This document shows, in pieces, positions 33,601 to 41,180 of a stretch of DNA of 44,010 nt (the first letter of the stretch is position 1; each line of letters begins with the position of its first letter). The stretch comes from Spirochaetota bacterium (GTDB taxonomy: Bacteria; Spirochaetota; B62-G9; DRHN01), in NCBI GenBank assembly GCA_020342115.1, contig CP070841.1:2755497-2799506 (forward strand), read 5' to 3'. A model generated the notes under the pieces. It ran no database searches, was not told the origin of the DNA, and was given only the letters and a program-made list of their open reading frames with translations. The position numbers were made by a program, and so were the translations under genes.

Positions 33601-34205
33601 CTGGCGATTTGAATCGATTGTGTAACAGTCCCCCCTGAATCCATACCCTTTATATAGAAAAAGTCTATCCTCCTTCCTTCACTCCCTGTATGGTAGAATA
33701 GGTACAGTTCATCGCCTATTACATACAACCGGGGATCAAAGCTAAAAGCCTCCTCAATCTCAAGTATCCTCTCACGCGTCCATGTACGTCCTCCATCTGA
33801 GCTTTCAATAAACTTTAAATCGCCAAGAAGGGTGTTCCATACTAGATAGATGCGTTCGTGATAAAGAAGTACATCGTAGTGTGGAAAAAACCCCTCACTT
33901 TTTTCAATTCTCCCAACAACTCTAAATGGACCCTCAACAAGGTCGAAATCCCCTGTCGTGAAAAACTCTATGCTGTATGATCCCCTTCTAGAAGAGAGGG
34001 TAAAGATCATTACTCTGCCGTGGGCATAAATGGAATTCACATCAGAATAGGTCTCCCTGTCTGTGCTCTTGACAATGTTTACAGGGTAGTCCCAGTAATA
34101 TGCACCATACAAAGGAAAACAAACCATCAGAAGAAATAAGATCACCAGAGCCTTTTTCATAAGCTGTCTTATTATATCATAACTTTTTATTAAGATATGT
34201 TTCAA
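30681..34205 (-). CDS. Two-sensor SpoIIE/RsbU-type phosphatase
   Basis: This 1174-residue membrane protein dephosphorylates, by inference, the STAS protein encoded next to it. After a signal peptide (cleavage near 34), residues 35-430 form beta-propeller-like repeats with two Asp-box motifs (SSDGGRTW, SEDRGGTW). Two fibronectin/Ig-like modules follow (430-600). Membrane segments lie at about 631-658, 679-704 and 849-872; the loop 705-848 resembles a Cache sensor. HAMP covers 870-925 and the PP2C-type SpoIIE domain 965-1174, with metal aspartates in GVGGDYYDF (Asp970), SDVAGKG (Asp988) and YDDMTLM. The start is taken as TTG at 34205, which overlaps the upstream stop (TTGA) and has GGAGGGAG 6 bp before it; an ATG at 34160 has no such site but leaves a shorter signal peptide. 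Confidence 0.9.
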   Translation of the reverse strand: MKHILIKSYDIIRQLMKKALVILFLLMVCFPLYGAYYWDYPVNIVKSTDRETYSDVNSIYAHGRVMIFTLSSRRGSYSIEFFTTGDFDLVEGPFRVVGRIEKSEGFFPHYDVLLYHERIYLVWNTLLGDLKFIESSDGGRTWTRERILEIEEAFSFDPRLYVIGDELYLFYHTGSEGRRIDFFYIKGMDSGGTVTQSIQIARGFAGSFFPYLISREVGSFDEAEGLVGDSGAPAVKQDDMYIVWQSRPFSEQETSIFDIYLAISEDRGGTWSPPLNLTEDVLGESTRPFIFFEEDKFSLLWEGDRDGAWGIYYREYDLEGKPLGEPLKINRSLVNAIEAKFLQTKTNKLVFYIDERDGQNRLYVAGEEDGEWVESGPISSQIINYEPVQVGDILYIIVEDSEGLAYIGPDRKVQRLTLDQPLASRIGSRGTIVSWAELEDSSGIEGYCYLFNQNEFDEPEIVNLSPHIRTLNLTPENEGGYFLHLRARDRAGNLSDTLTIPFEVDFTPPAMPSIATPEYDRDGFYKNNSPFIQWSAEDDDIAGYNYVLSRKKLTLDTPRLRTKRTKASFDNLEGGTWYFNVASVDHAGNVGPTAHVEIRLRQILKDIEVEKPEEVFLWMLSRRSFEGNPFLNISLYILLGGLFCITLFISLDVVVRYFSLREEKAMEAEVRKKRLGLRFKFSILIGALVLLLTIGISTILSVVSIEQEKRALAHQMYDKAILSLENMTNVAREGILNNDELLLLSVVSKTMENKDIKHSVILNNRNEVVAHSDFNRMGEMLEDPFTKEAQSSETILISPEFSAEELGPLYELASPVVFSGRRIGTVRIGYSTDSIFLTIDELRRKSLYNSILITLGTIVLGIVGAVLLATLTIKPIKILAKGVDIIGSGKLDHKIHVKARDEIGILADEFNRMTERLLEYQQQMEMKAKLDEQLDIARGIQQDLIPSVGIDNDRISIDGYYKAASGVGGDYYDFIEIGQGSYGLIMSDVAGKGVPASLMMIMIRSVFKSLIHSGVSDPSRVTTLMNNTLASDISSDRFATLFFAVFNMKNKTMRYTNAGYGPLMIYKAKQKQCILVNPPEGSFPIGVMDDVDYIEEKPIKLGRGDSVFLFTDGIHEARDTKENEYGIDRLSELIPSFADKDSKEMANLIINDVLEFVGDAEQYDDMTLMVMKVK

Positions 34206-36316
34206 AGGCTTGCTCCCTCCATTTCAAGCCTTTGTTGGGCTCGTTTTATATTGAGTCTGGCGCTCTCGTTTTGAGGATCAATCTCTAAAAGCTCTTCCCA
34301 TTCCGTAATTGCTTCCCTATAGAGTCCGCTCATGAATAAGTTGATTCCATCGAGGTAGTGCTTTTTTATTTTTATCCGGAGCTCATCATCATAGCCGGAA
34401 GCCTCTTTATACTCCTCCGATTCATATTTCTCCAGATTCCTAAGCTGTGTCTCAGCTCGCGCAAGATAGACCCTTGCATCAACAAAATCAGGATCGAGCT
34501 CAACAGCATCCTTCCACACCTTTACAGCTTCTCGTAAGTTTTCACTTCTGTAAAGACCAATTCCATACATATGGAGCTCACGTGCCTTTTCTCTTTCAGC
34601 CTCTGTAACCACCCTCTTCTCTGGCTGCTGTTCTCTTTCGAGCTTCTCGAGAGATGCTCTAGCCTTCGAAAATTCTGGGTCTACATCGAGGATTAGCTTA
34701 AGTTTTAACGTCGCCTCTCTTTTCTTGCCCCCCTCTAAAAGGCTCAAAGCTTCGTTGTACATGATTCCCAGGATGTCCTGAACGAGTCTGGGGTCTGTTT
34801 TGCTTAGAGCCCTTGTTAGATTGATGCGAGCTTTCTCATTGAAGGGGAATATAAGAAGTATCTCTTCATAGTATTTGACAGCATCTTGATATTCCTCGTT
34901 TCTATATGAATCGTTTCCCAGCCTGCTGAGATTCTCAACTAACTTGTAGAATGGTGATCCGGGAGGAACCTCCTTTTCTTCCTCTCTTTTCAGTGCGATG
35001 ATATCACGAACAATATACTCTTTTATTTGCGAGTTTTCAGGATCCAGCGTTAATCCTTCATTAAGCACCGAAAGGGAACGTTTGAATTGATTCAGATTAT
35101 AGTATTTTATCCCATCTCTGAGTAACAATGCAACCTTCTCTATTCTTTTCTCATCCTCCTTACGTTGCCTCTCTAACAGTATATCATTTATCTCGTCAAG
35201 ATAATCCTCTGCTTCCTGGACACGGAAATCCATTGCAATCGCATTCTCAAACTGATCAACTGCTTCTTCATATCTCTTCTCTTTGAAGAGCCTCTCCCCA
35301 CTCTGAAAGTAGCTCTCTGCGAGCGCAAGGAGCTTCTCGCTCTCCCTGAGCTTGAAGTCTATCTTCGAGATATAAATCAATGCCTGCTCATCACCAGGAG
35401 CAAGCTGTAAAAGATCATTCCACCTCCTTCTTGAAATTTCATACTCCCCATTATCAAAGAGACTACGTGCTTCTTCTCTTCGTCTTTTAACTTCAAGAAG
35501 TATAGACTCGATCTCTTCTATGTATATTTTGGCCCTATCACTTAGATAATTCATGGCAATCGTATTCTCAAACTGCTCTATTGCCTCGTTGTACTTCTTC
35601 TGACGGTAAAACCGCTCCCCATTCCTGAAGTACCCTTCTGCAATCTCAAGCTCGGAATCGATCTTTGAGATAAAAGTAAGTGCCTCTTCGTCTTCTGGAA
35701 GAAGTGCTAAAAGAGCTTCCCAACTTGTTCTTGACTCCACATACTCTTTCTTGTCATAAAGACTTCGTGCCTCAAGTCTGATTCCCTGTACTTTTTCAGC
35801 AAACTCTTCCTTTTTAACCTTATCTTCAAGAAGTGCAATCCTCTTTAACTGCTCTTCATCAACATACTCCCTACCACTCTCCTCAATCCTCTTTCGGTAC
35901 TCATCTCTTTGAAGCTCTGTAACCTGATTAAACCCTTCTTCCAGAATCTCAAAAAACTGCTTATCATCCGGACTTATACTCTCCTTCACAGACTGAAATA
36001 TCTCATAAGCTTCATCGGACTTAGATTCATCCAGCAGCCGAAATCCATCGTAGATCTCATTATCAAGCTGTTCGATCTTTTTTAATGTAGTTTCAATCAA
36101 TTTGTTAATTTCATTGTTATATGGATCAATACTGTGAGCTTGTGTAAACGATTCGATTGCCCCTGAATAATCCCGATCCGAAAGAAGCCTCTTTCCTTCC
36201 TCTACATATTTATTAAATCTCGCAATATCCTCGGTATCAGCAGAGCCTGCAATGAGAGGAACACTCACAAAGCATAGTATTATAGTGATGAGAGAAATTC
36301 TCAGCATGAGACGCAA
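34202..36316 (-). CDS. Exported TPR-repeat protein
   Basis: This 704-residue periplasmic protein has a signal peptide (1-24, cleavage after IAG) followed by at least ten tetratricopeptide-type repeats, for example GKRLLSDRDYSGAIESFTQAHSIDP (41-65), FRNGERFYRQKKYNEAIEQFE and YLDGINLFMSGLYREAITEWEELLEIDP. Residues 182-280 and 282-387 are a tandem duplication of about 100 residues. TPR domains bind proteins; the likely partner is the large periplasmic sensor of the phosphatase encoded immediately downstream, whose start overlaps this gene's stop. The start is TTG at 36316 with GGGAG 7 bp upstream; the next ATG is three codons later but badly spaced from that site. A promoter precedes it. It is the first gene of the partner-switching operon. 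Confidence 0.87.
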   Translation of the reverse strand: MRLMLRISLITIILCFVSVPLIAGSADTEDIARFNKYVEEGKRLLSDRDYSGAIESFTQAHSIDPYNNEINKLIETTLKKIEQLDNEIYDGFRLLDESKSDEAYEIFQSVKESISPDDKQFFEILEEGFNQVTELQRDEYRKRIEESGREYVDEEQLKRIALLEDKVKKEEFAEKVQGIRLEARSLYDKKEYVESRTSWEALLALLPEDEEALTFISKIDSELEIAEGYFRNGERFYRQKKYNEAIEQFENTIAMNYLSDRAKIYIEEIESILLEVKRRREEARSLFDNGEYEISRRRWNDLLQLAPGDEQALIYISKIDFKLRESEKLLALAESYFQSGERLFKEKRYEEAVDQFENAIAMDFRVQEAEDYLDEINDILLERQRKEDEKRIEKVALLLRDGIKYYNLNQFKRSLSVLNEGLTLDPENSQIKEYIVRDIIALKREEEKEVPPGSPFYKLVENLSRLGNDSYRNEEYQDAVKYYEEILLIFPFNEKARINLTRALSKTDPRLVQDILGIMYNEALSLLEGGKKREATLKLKLILDVDPEFSKARASLEKLEREQQPEKRVVTEAEREKARELHMYGIGLYRSENLREAVKVWKDAVELDPDFVDARVYLARAETQLRNLEKYESEEYKEASGYDDELRIKIKKHYLDGINLFMSGLYREAITEWEELLEIDPQNESARLNIKRAQQRLEMEGASL

Positions 36317-36371
36317 AATAAAGCTCCCACCTATAAAGATTAAAAAACCTTATTGTTTATATATAAATTAT

Positions 36372-36399
36372 AGTATCTTATTCGGGAATCTAAAGTCAA
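36372..36399 (-). promoter_or_regulatory. Promoter of the TPR/phosphatase operon
   Basis: On the minus strand, TTGACT (36394-36399, 5 of 6) and GATACT (36372-36377) are 16 bp apart; TATAAT overlaps just beyond. The -10 GATACT is the same as at the aroF promoter. The operon start lies 55 bp downstream. Confidence 0.55.
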
Positions 36400-36437
36400 T
36401 TTCTAAAAATATTTATCAATATTGAGTGATCAAATAG

Positions 36438-37262
36438 ATGAAGTACAAACTTTTTGCATGTGATCTCGACGGAACACTGCTCGACGACAAAAAAAAGATC
36501 AGCAAAAAGAATCTGCAATATATAAAAAAAGCAAATCAAGCAGGAGTACGAGTGGTTATCACCACAGGTAGGAGCTACAACAAAACAATGGAGTTTATCA
36601 AAACAGTAGATGTTCCAGATCCTGCTGTTACCTTTACCGGTGCAGTAATCTATCAGAATGGCAAGGTTCTTCGCGAAACAACTCTAAAGCCAGATCTAGT
36701 CTACGACATTCTGATACATCTTAAAAACATTGGATATAATCCTATTGTGTATCCTGCAGACAATAACAAATACTATGAGAGCCTTGGGGGAAAAGGCACA
36801 GAATATTACCGCTTTTCCAGGGGATTTGACGGCAGTCTCATCCATGTTAAAAATCTCACCGAAAAGCAATGGGAGAGGGTGATCCGTGTGTCTGTTATTG
36901 GGAATGTCCAGGACATGCTAATTCTTCATCGAAAGGTTAGGGAGAGATTTGGAGATAAGGTAACAACAGTTGACACCTATTTTAAAGAATGGAACGTCTG
37001 TATATTTGAGGTTTTAGATCACAGATGTTCAAAATCCAAAGCACTCGAGTTTTTATGTAATATATATGAAATTGGCCGTGAAGAAGTAATCGCCTGTGGA
37101 GATAATAACAACGACATCGATATGATTCGATGGGCAGGATTTGGCGTTTCCATGAAGAATGGAATGAAAGATCTCTTGAATGAAGCGGATTATGTCACCG
37201 AACGCGACAACAACAACAATGGAATCGCTGAAATAATAGAAAAATTTATGCTGAATTCCTAG
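36438..37262 (+). CDS. Cof-type HAD-IIB phosphatase
   Basis: This 274-residue haloacid-dehalogenase-superfamily hydrolase has the IIB (Cof) cap. Motif I is FACDLDGTLLDD at 6-17, with the nucleophile Asp9 and Asp11. Motif II is VITTGRSY at about 38-45. The motif III lysine is in SKSKALEFL at about 198 and motif IV is CGDNNNDIDMIRWAG at about 216-230. Cof-type enzymes act on sugar phosphates, pyridoxal phosphate, flavin mononucleotide or similar small molecules, and the substrate cannot be told from sequence. The ATG has GAGTGA about 10 bp upstream. It is divergent from the TPR operon and converges on the J-domain gene with 41 bp between the stops, where no strong terminator is seen. Confidence 0.92.
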   Translation: MKYKLFACDLDGTLLDDKKKISKKNLQYIKKANQAGVRVVITTGRSYNKTMEFIKTVDVPDPAVTFTGAVIYQNGKVLRETTLKPDLVYDILIHLKNIGYNPIVYPADNNKYYESLGGKGTEYYRFSRGFDGSLIHVKNLTEKQWERVIRVSVIGNVQDMLILHRKVRERFGDKVTTVDTYFKEWNVCIFEVLDHRCSKSKALEFLCNIYEIGREEVIACGDNNNDIDMIRWAGFGVSMKNGMKDLLNEADYVTERDNNNNGIAEIIEKFMLNS

Positions 37263-37303
37263 TCTTTTATAAAATGCCCTGAATAGAGGCTCATCAATAT
37301 ATC

Positions 37304-38191
37304 TCAATCCCTTATAAACGCTCTATATAAAAATTCAAGTACACCAAGCCTGCTCTGGGCGTATTCGATGAGTGAAGATTCGGGATATGCCTTCAAAAAA
37401 TACTCAAATCCATCGAGAGATTTTTTAAAGAGCTCTATGATCTGCTCTCTGTCAGTATTCTCGTGCGTGAAATAATTTCCAATAAACTTATCTGAGCCGT
37501 ATAAAGCCTTCTCAAAACTGCGAAGTGCCTGTGCCCTTCTCTCAATGATGGGAGAGTATATTCTCTTTGTATCATCGATGAAGGTCTTCAGGAATCCGAG
37601 TACAAGATTGCTTTTTTTTCTATAACGCTCGGACTTGCTTAACCTTGCGAGTTGCCTGCCTTTGTCAAGCATACGGTTAAAACGAACCTCGTACTCTGAA
37701 TAGAGCCTGCTCCCATAGGGGCGCTCCCTGTAAGCAAAGTTGTGAAGGTTTTTTCCATAATAGAAGGAGAGAAAAGCTCTGGCATACCTTACAATGGAAT
37801 CGAAATACTTCTTGTCTCCGAGCTCATACTTTCTTTCAAGTGTAACCCTCTCCCAGAACCTCTGAAACGCCTCCTGTTCTCTCTGTCTTCTCTCTTCTGA
37901 CCTTCTTTTTGCTTCCCTTTCCTGAGCTCTTTCCCGCTCCCACCTTTTGAGCATCTCATCATAGGGTGAGTAGACTCTTTCTTCGACCCATATTCCTCTC
38001 TTTTGATGCCATTTTATAATTTCATAGGCATCGTTTATTTTCATCATCATTGCATGAGAGTGTTCTGGTTCATGAGGATTGGAATCGGGGTGATACTTCT
38101 TTGCAAGCTTCCGGTAAGCTTCTCTCACCACACGTATAGAGGAGTTTATTGGAACACCCAATATTTTGTAAGCATCTCGCAGACTTTCCAT
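37304..38191 (-). CDS. J-domain (DnaJ-like) protein
   Basis: This 295-residue protein has an N-terminal J domain (about 5-65: AYKILGV, VREAYRKLAKKYHPDSNPHEPE) with the HPD triad at 34-36, the residues needed to stimulate an Hsp70 ATPase. It lacks the glycine-rich and zinc-finger regions of DnaJ proper, so it is a class III co-chaperone. The rest is an Arg/Glu-rich helical segment (about 85-125) and a mostly helical C-terminal region of unknown type. No signal peptide is present. AGG lies about 8 bp before the ATG. It follows the NlpC-like gene by 8 bp and is the last gene of the aroF-tyrA unit, so it may be coexpressed with aromatic biosynthesis genes; the link seems positional. Confidence 0.85.
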   Translation of the reverse strand: MESLRDAYKILGVPINSSIRVVREAYRKLAKKYHPDSNPHEPEHSHAMMMKINDAYEIIKWHQKRGIWVEERVYSPYDEMLKRWERERAQEREAKRRSEERRQREQEAFQRFWERVTLERKYELGDKKYFDSIVRYARAFLSFYYGKNLHNFAYRERPYGSRLYSEYEVRFNRMLDKGRQLARLSKSERYRKKSNLVLGFLKTFIDDTKRIYSPIIERRAQALRSFEKALYGSDKFIGNYFTHENTDREQIIELFKKSLDGFEYFLKAYPESSLIEYAQSRLGVLEFLYRAFIRD

Positions 38192-38199
38192 TACTATAC

Positions 38200-38832
38200 C
38201 TACAGGGTGCCCTTCACATACTTGAGAAGATCTCCAAATGAGTAGAATAACTGCCCGCTTAATCGATCGCCAGGACCCTTCTTCAAGAAATCATTCAGCA
38301 CATTTCCTTTTTCGCCCTTATGAGCATTCGGCCTTCTCAGGTTCATTCTGAGCTCTGTTACTCCACTGGAACTGTAGTGCAGTATGAGTATGGTTCCATC
38401 TTCCTCCACAAGTGCGACAATTCCGACGTGAGAGACGCGATCTCTTCTTTTATCAGTTGTTCCCTTGAAAAAGACAAGGTCCGCTTTTTGTGGTCTTCTG
38501 TTTCTGTAAATGAGTCTTCTTTTAAAAAGAGTCCAGAAGAGCGATTGTGCAACAGAGGAATCACCCGGTTTTGATTCAACACTAAATTTATACCCTAGAC
38601 TTTTAAAGACACCTGTGACGTATCCCGAGCAATCGCTCCTGAACTCGAGACCGACATGCTCGAGATCCTTTTTACCAAGAAGACTCTTTGCATTTTCAAC
38701 AATACGCATTCTTTCTTCATCATCTATCAAGGCTGGAGCCTGCCGTTCGGGTATAGTAGCGCACGAGCTCACTATAAAAACAAGCAGGATAATTGAACCA
38801 GTAATGAAACTTGCTGTCTTTCGTCTAATCAT
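38200..38832 (-). CDS. NlpC/P60-like (CHAP-type) cysteine peptidase lipoprotein
   Basis: This lipoprotein of about 210 residues probably cleaves or modifies peptide bonds in peptidoglycan. The chosen ATG at 38832 (MIRRKTASFI) gives a lipoprotein signal peptide with lipobox VSSC; an ATG at 38859 is in frame but would add nine residues ahead of it. The catalytic cysteine is in FRSDCSGYVTGVF, the histidine in RVSHVGIVALV, and a third polar residue is likely in ILHYSSSGV. KADLVFFKG is the usual lead-in to the histidine strand. The gene begins 14-42 bp after tyrA and ends 8 bp before the J-domain gene, so it is cotranscribed with them. Its role with aromatic genes is not obvious. Confidence 0.82.
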   Translation of the reverse strand: MIRRKTASFITGSIILLVFIVSSCATIPERQAPALIDDEERMRIVENAKSLLGKKDLEHVGLEFRSDCSGYVTGVFKSLGYKFSVESKPGDSSVAQSLFWTLFKRRLIYRNRRPQKADLVFFKGTTDKRRDRVSHVGIVALVEEDGTILILHYSSSGVTELRMNLRRPNAHKGEKGNVLNDFLKKGPGDRLSGQLFYSFGDLLKYVKGTL

Positions 38833-38873
38833 ACAAAAGAATATATCCCATAAAGCCATAAATACAAAGAGGG

Positions 38874-39956
38874 TTATTCACTAACTACTACTTCATATCC
38901 ACTGGTGGTGAGAATGTCTGCAGCATTCTCTGCTTCATTCTTCTGCGAGAAACCCAGGCGTAATATACCTCCCTCGCCCTCCCTCACCGTTACAATCTCA
39001 ATGTCTTTGACGTTTATACCGCGATAGTAGATAAGATTTGTGATCTTGGCAAGCTCTCCCGGTTTGTCCTCAACTGTAACTCTTACATCATTCAGGGGCT
39101 TTAAAAACCCTTTACTATACCTTGGTATCGTCCTTCGCTCCCGGTTTGCCCTTTCAAAAAGCTGCTCAAGATAACTCTCATCATCAATTCTTTGTAAAAG
39201 AGTGTCGAGTCCATCCTTATAATCCCCAAGGACATCCCTGATCCCGTCGATATTGGTCAGAAGTATATCCCGCCAGATTCCGTAGCTTGAGGATGCTATT
39301 CGTGTCATATCTCTGAATCCTCCTGCTGCGAGGTTCCGAAAAAGGTCTGAGTTTTTATCTGCAAGCTCGTTGGTGAGAAGCACTGCGAGTAGCTGCGGGA
39401 GATGGCTGACACTCGCCGCGATTTTGTCATGCAGGTCTGGGGAAATAAGCATAATTTTTGCGCCAAGCTGCGCTAAAAAATCTGATAGTGATTTCACCGC
39501 TTTCTTTGGTGTCCCCTTCAGCGGTGTCAATACCCAAACAGCATCATAGAATAGAAATGGGTTCGCATTTTCTATACCACTTTTTTCGCTTCCCGCCATG
39601 GGATGACCACCAATAAAATGAATCCCTTTTTTCATATGTTTCTCAGCCACCCTGCATATCAAATCTTTTGTACTCCCCACATCACTTATCACCGTGCCTT
39701 TTTGGGCATATTCAACTACATGGGGTATCCTCTTTTCTATATCAAGGAGAGGCGTGCATATGAAAATGAAACCGCTGTGTTTGAGGGCTTCTTCCATGTC
39801 TGTATAGTCGAACCCAACATCGATGATGCCCATCCCACGAGCCTTTTCCAAAGTTTCTCCGCTGCTGACGCCTATTACCCTGATGCCTTTCTTTTTCAGT
39901 ACATAGGCGAGAGACCCTCCTATCAATCCAAGGCCAATAACCGTTACAGTTTTCAT
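38874..39956 (-). CDS. tyrA: Prephenate dehydrogenase with C-terminal ACT domain
   Basis: This enzyme oxidatively decarboxylates prephenate to 4-hydroxyphenylpyruvate, the committed step to tyrosine. The 360 residues comprise an NAD(P)-binding Rossmann domain (GLGLIGGSLAYVLKK, residues 8-22), the catalytic region (GGHPMAGSEKSGIENA, about 118-133; SVSHLPQLLA with the catalytic His) and the helical dimerisation domain with FRNLAAGGFRDMTRIA. An ACT domain follows at about 287-358 (DVRVTVEDKPGELAKITNLIYYRGINV), which in this family senses tyrosine or other amino acids. AAGGGG is 6 bp before the ATG. It follows aroF by 38 bp, and both lie behind the leader with Tyr codons, so feedback by tyrosine would act on both transcription and protein. 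Confidence 0.96.
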   Translation of the reverse strand: MKTVTVIGLGLIGGSLAYVLKKKGIRVIGVSSGETLEKARGMGIIDVGFDYTDMEEALKHSGFIFICTPLLDIEKRIPHVVEYAQKGTVISDVGSTKDLICRVAEKHMKKGIHFIGGHPMAGSEKSGIENANPFLFYDAVWVLTPLKGTPKKAVKSLSDFLAQLGAKIMLISPDLHDKIAASVSHLPQLLAVLLTNELADKNSDLFRNLAAGGFRDMTRIASSSYGIWRDILLTNIDGIRDVLGDYKDGLDTLLQRIDDESYLEQLFERANRERRTIPRYSKGFLKPLNDVRVTVEDKPGELAKITNLIYYRGINVKDIEIVTVREGEGGILRLGFSQKNEAENAADILTTSGYEVVVSE

Positions 39957-39994
39957 AGAAAACCCCTTTTTTTAATAATCCGACGGCTGCACCA

Positions 39995-41014
39995 TTAGCT
40001 GCCTATCCTGCGCTTCACCGCTTTGGCAATGATCCTGAGCTCTGCCATCATTTTAGCAAACTGGTCAGGGTAGAGGGATTGAGCTCCATCCGACATAGCG
40101 TGATCTGGATCGTGATGAACCTCAACTAAAATCCCATCTGCACCAGCTGCAACAGATGCACGGGCCATTGGAATCACTTTGCTTCTTATCCCAGTACCAT
40201 GAGATGGGTCTGTGAATATCGGGAGGTGACTGAGCTTTTTGATCACAGGTACGGCTGAGATGTCAAGAGTATTTCGCGTATAGTCCTCAAATGTTCGTAT
40301 CCCTCTTTCACACAGGATAACCTCACGATTACCGCCCGATAGTATGTATTCACTCGCAGTGAGCCACTCTCTGATAGTCGAAGACATTCCTCTCTTGAAA
40401 AAAATTGGATTTCTGATCTTTCCAAGCTCTTTCAAAAGCATGAAATTCTGCATATTGCGTGCGCCCACCTGGAGAATATCAGCATACTTTTTCACAAGCG
40501 GGATCTGTCCTACATCTGTGACCTCTGTGATAACCAGCAGCTCGTACTTGTCTGCAGCTTCACGAAGGAACATCAGTCCTTCCTCTCCGAGCCCCTGGAA
40601 GCTATACGGGGAAGATCTTGGTTTAAATGCACCGCCTCTCAGGATCTTGGCTCCGGAGTTCTTCACAGCCTCTGCAATGATCATCAGCTGCTCTTTCGAT
40701 TCGACTGCACAAGGTCCGGCTGCAACAATGACCTCATCTCCGCCTATTTCAATTCCACGGATAGTGATAACCGTGTTCTCATGTTTGAACATCCTTGAGG
40801 CGAGCTTGTAAGGCTCTGATATTCTCACCACCTCGTGTACCCCATCCAGAACTTCAAGCTGGCGCATATCCAAACCAGTCTTGTCACCTACTGCACCTAA
40901 GATTGTATGGTTTACACCGTCTGAACGGTGAACATCAAAACCCATCTCCTTGAGGTGTGTAATTACGTTCTGTATTTTCTCTTCCTTTGCATTGTGCTCC
41001 ATGACAACAACCAT
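39995..41014 (-). CDS. aroF: 3-deoxy-7-phosphoheptulonate synthase, type I-beta with ferredoxin-like domain
   Basis: DAHP synthase joins phosphoenolpyruvate and erythrose-4-phosphate, the first step of the shikimate route. Residues 1-70 form the small ferredoxin-like regulatory domain (ITHLKEMGFDVHRSDGVNHTILGAVGD) known from Thermotoga-type enzymes, where it binds Tyr or Phe. The barrel has AAGPCAVESKEQL, RGGAFKPRSSPYSFQG (about 128-143), ILQVGARNMQN, FKRGMSSTIREWL and DPSHGTGIRSKVIP, which carry the substrate and metal ligands. AGGAGGAG stands 3 to 10 bp before the ATG at 41014. The leader region has a promoter, a Tyr-rich peptide and a terminator hairpin, so transcription is probably attenuated by tyrosine; enzyme inhibition may come from the ferredoxin-like domain. 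tyrA follows. Confidence 0.96.
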   Translation of the reverse strand: MVVVMEHNAKEEKIQNVITHLKEMGFDVHRSDGVNHTILGAVGDKTGLDMRQLEVLDGVHEVVRISEPYKLASRMFKHENTVITIRGIEIGGDEVIVAAGPCAVESKEQLMIIAEAVKNSGAKILRGGAFKPRSSPYSFQGLGEEGLMFLREAADKYELLVITEVTDVGQIPLVKKYADILQVGARNMQNFMLLKELGKIRNPIFFKRGMSSTIREWLTASEYILSGGNREVILCERGIRTFEDYTRNTLDISAVPVIKKLSHLPIFTDPSHGTGIRSKVIPMARASVAAGADGILVEVHHDPDHAMSDGAQSLYPDQFAKMMAELRIIAKAVKRRIGS

Positions 41015-41033
41015 GATCTCCTCCTAAATAAAT

Positions 41034-41058
41034 AAAAAAGGCTGCAGAACCTGCAGCC
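41034..41058 (-). terminator. Intrinsic terminator in the aroF leader
   Basis: On the minus strand, GGCTGCAG (41058-41051), loop GTT and CTGCAGCC (41047-41040) form a perfect 8-bp stem directly followed by TTTTTT (41039-41034). It lies only about 10 bp before the aroF ribosome-binding site and after the promoter and leader ORF, so it must end transcription before aroF unless it is prevented from forming. Confidence 0.9.
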
Positions 41059-41076
41059 TCTCTAAATATAAATCTT

Positions 41077-41084
41077 CTGAAGGT
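41077..41084 (-). promoter_or_regulatory. Candidate antiterminator arm overlapping the leader stop codon
   Basis: On the minus strand ACCTTCAG (41084-41077) can pair at 7 of 8 positions with CTGCAGGT in the 5' arm and loop of the terminator (41054-41047 region). A ribosome stalled on the Tyr codons would leave it free; one at the leader stop would cover it. Confidence 0.5.
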
Positions 41085-41146
41085 CAGTCAGGAAATTTGA
41101 GATAATAATAAACATAATAAATACCGGATGAACGTAAGATTATCAT
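41084..41146 (-). CDS. Tyrosine-rich leader peptide of the aroF-tyrA operon
   Basis: This 20-codon ORF starts at an ATG at 41146-41144, about 28 nt after the probable transcription start, and ends at TGA 41086-41084. It encodes a peptide whose second half reads GIYYVYYYLKF: five Tyr codons (all TAT) at positions 10, 11, 13, 14 and 15 and one Phe at 18. GAG lies about 8 bp upstream as a weak ribosome-binding site. Placed between a promoter and an intrinsic terminator, it fits a ribosome-stalling sensor for charged tRNA-Tyr. The ORF is too short to find by gene callers. Its coding role is inferred from this arrangement. Confidence 0.82.
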   Translation of the reverse strand: MIILRSSGIYYVYYYLKFPD

Positions 41147-41180
41147 ATTATTGCTCGTTGTAGAAAGCCAGTGTACGTCT

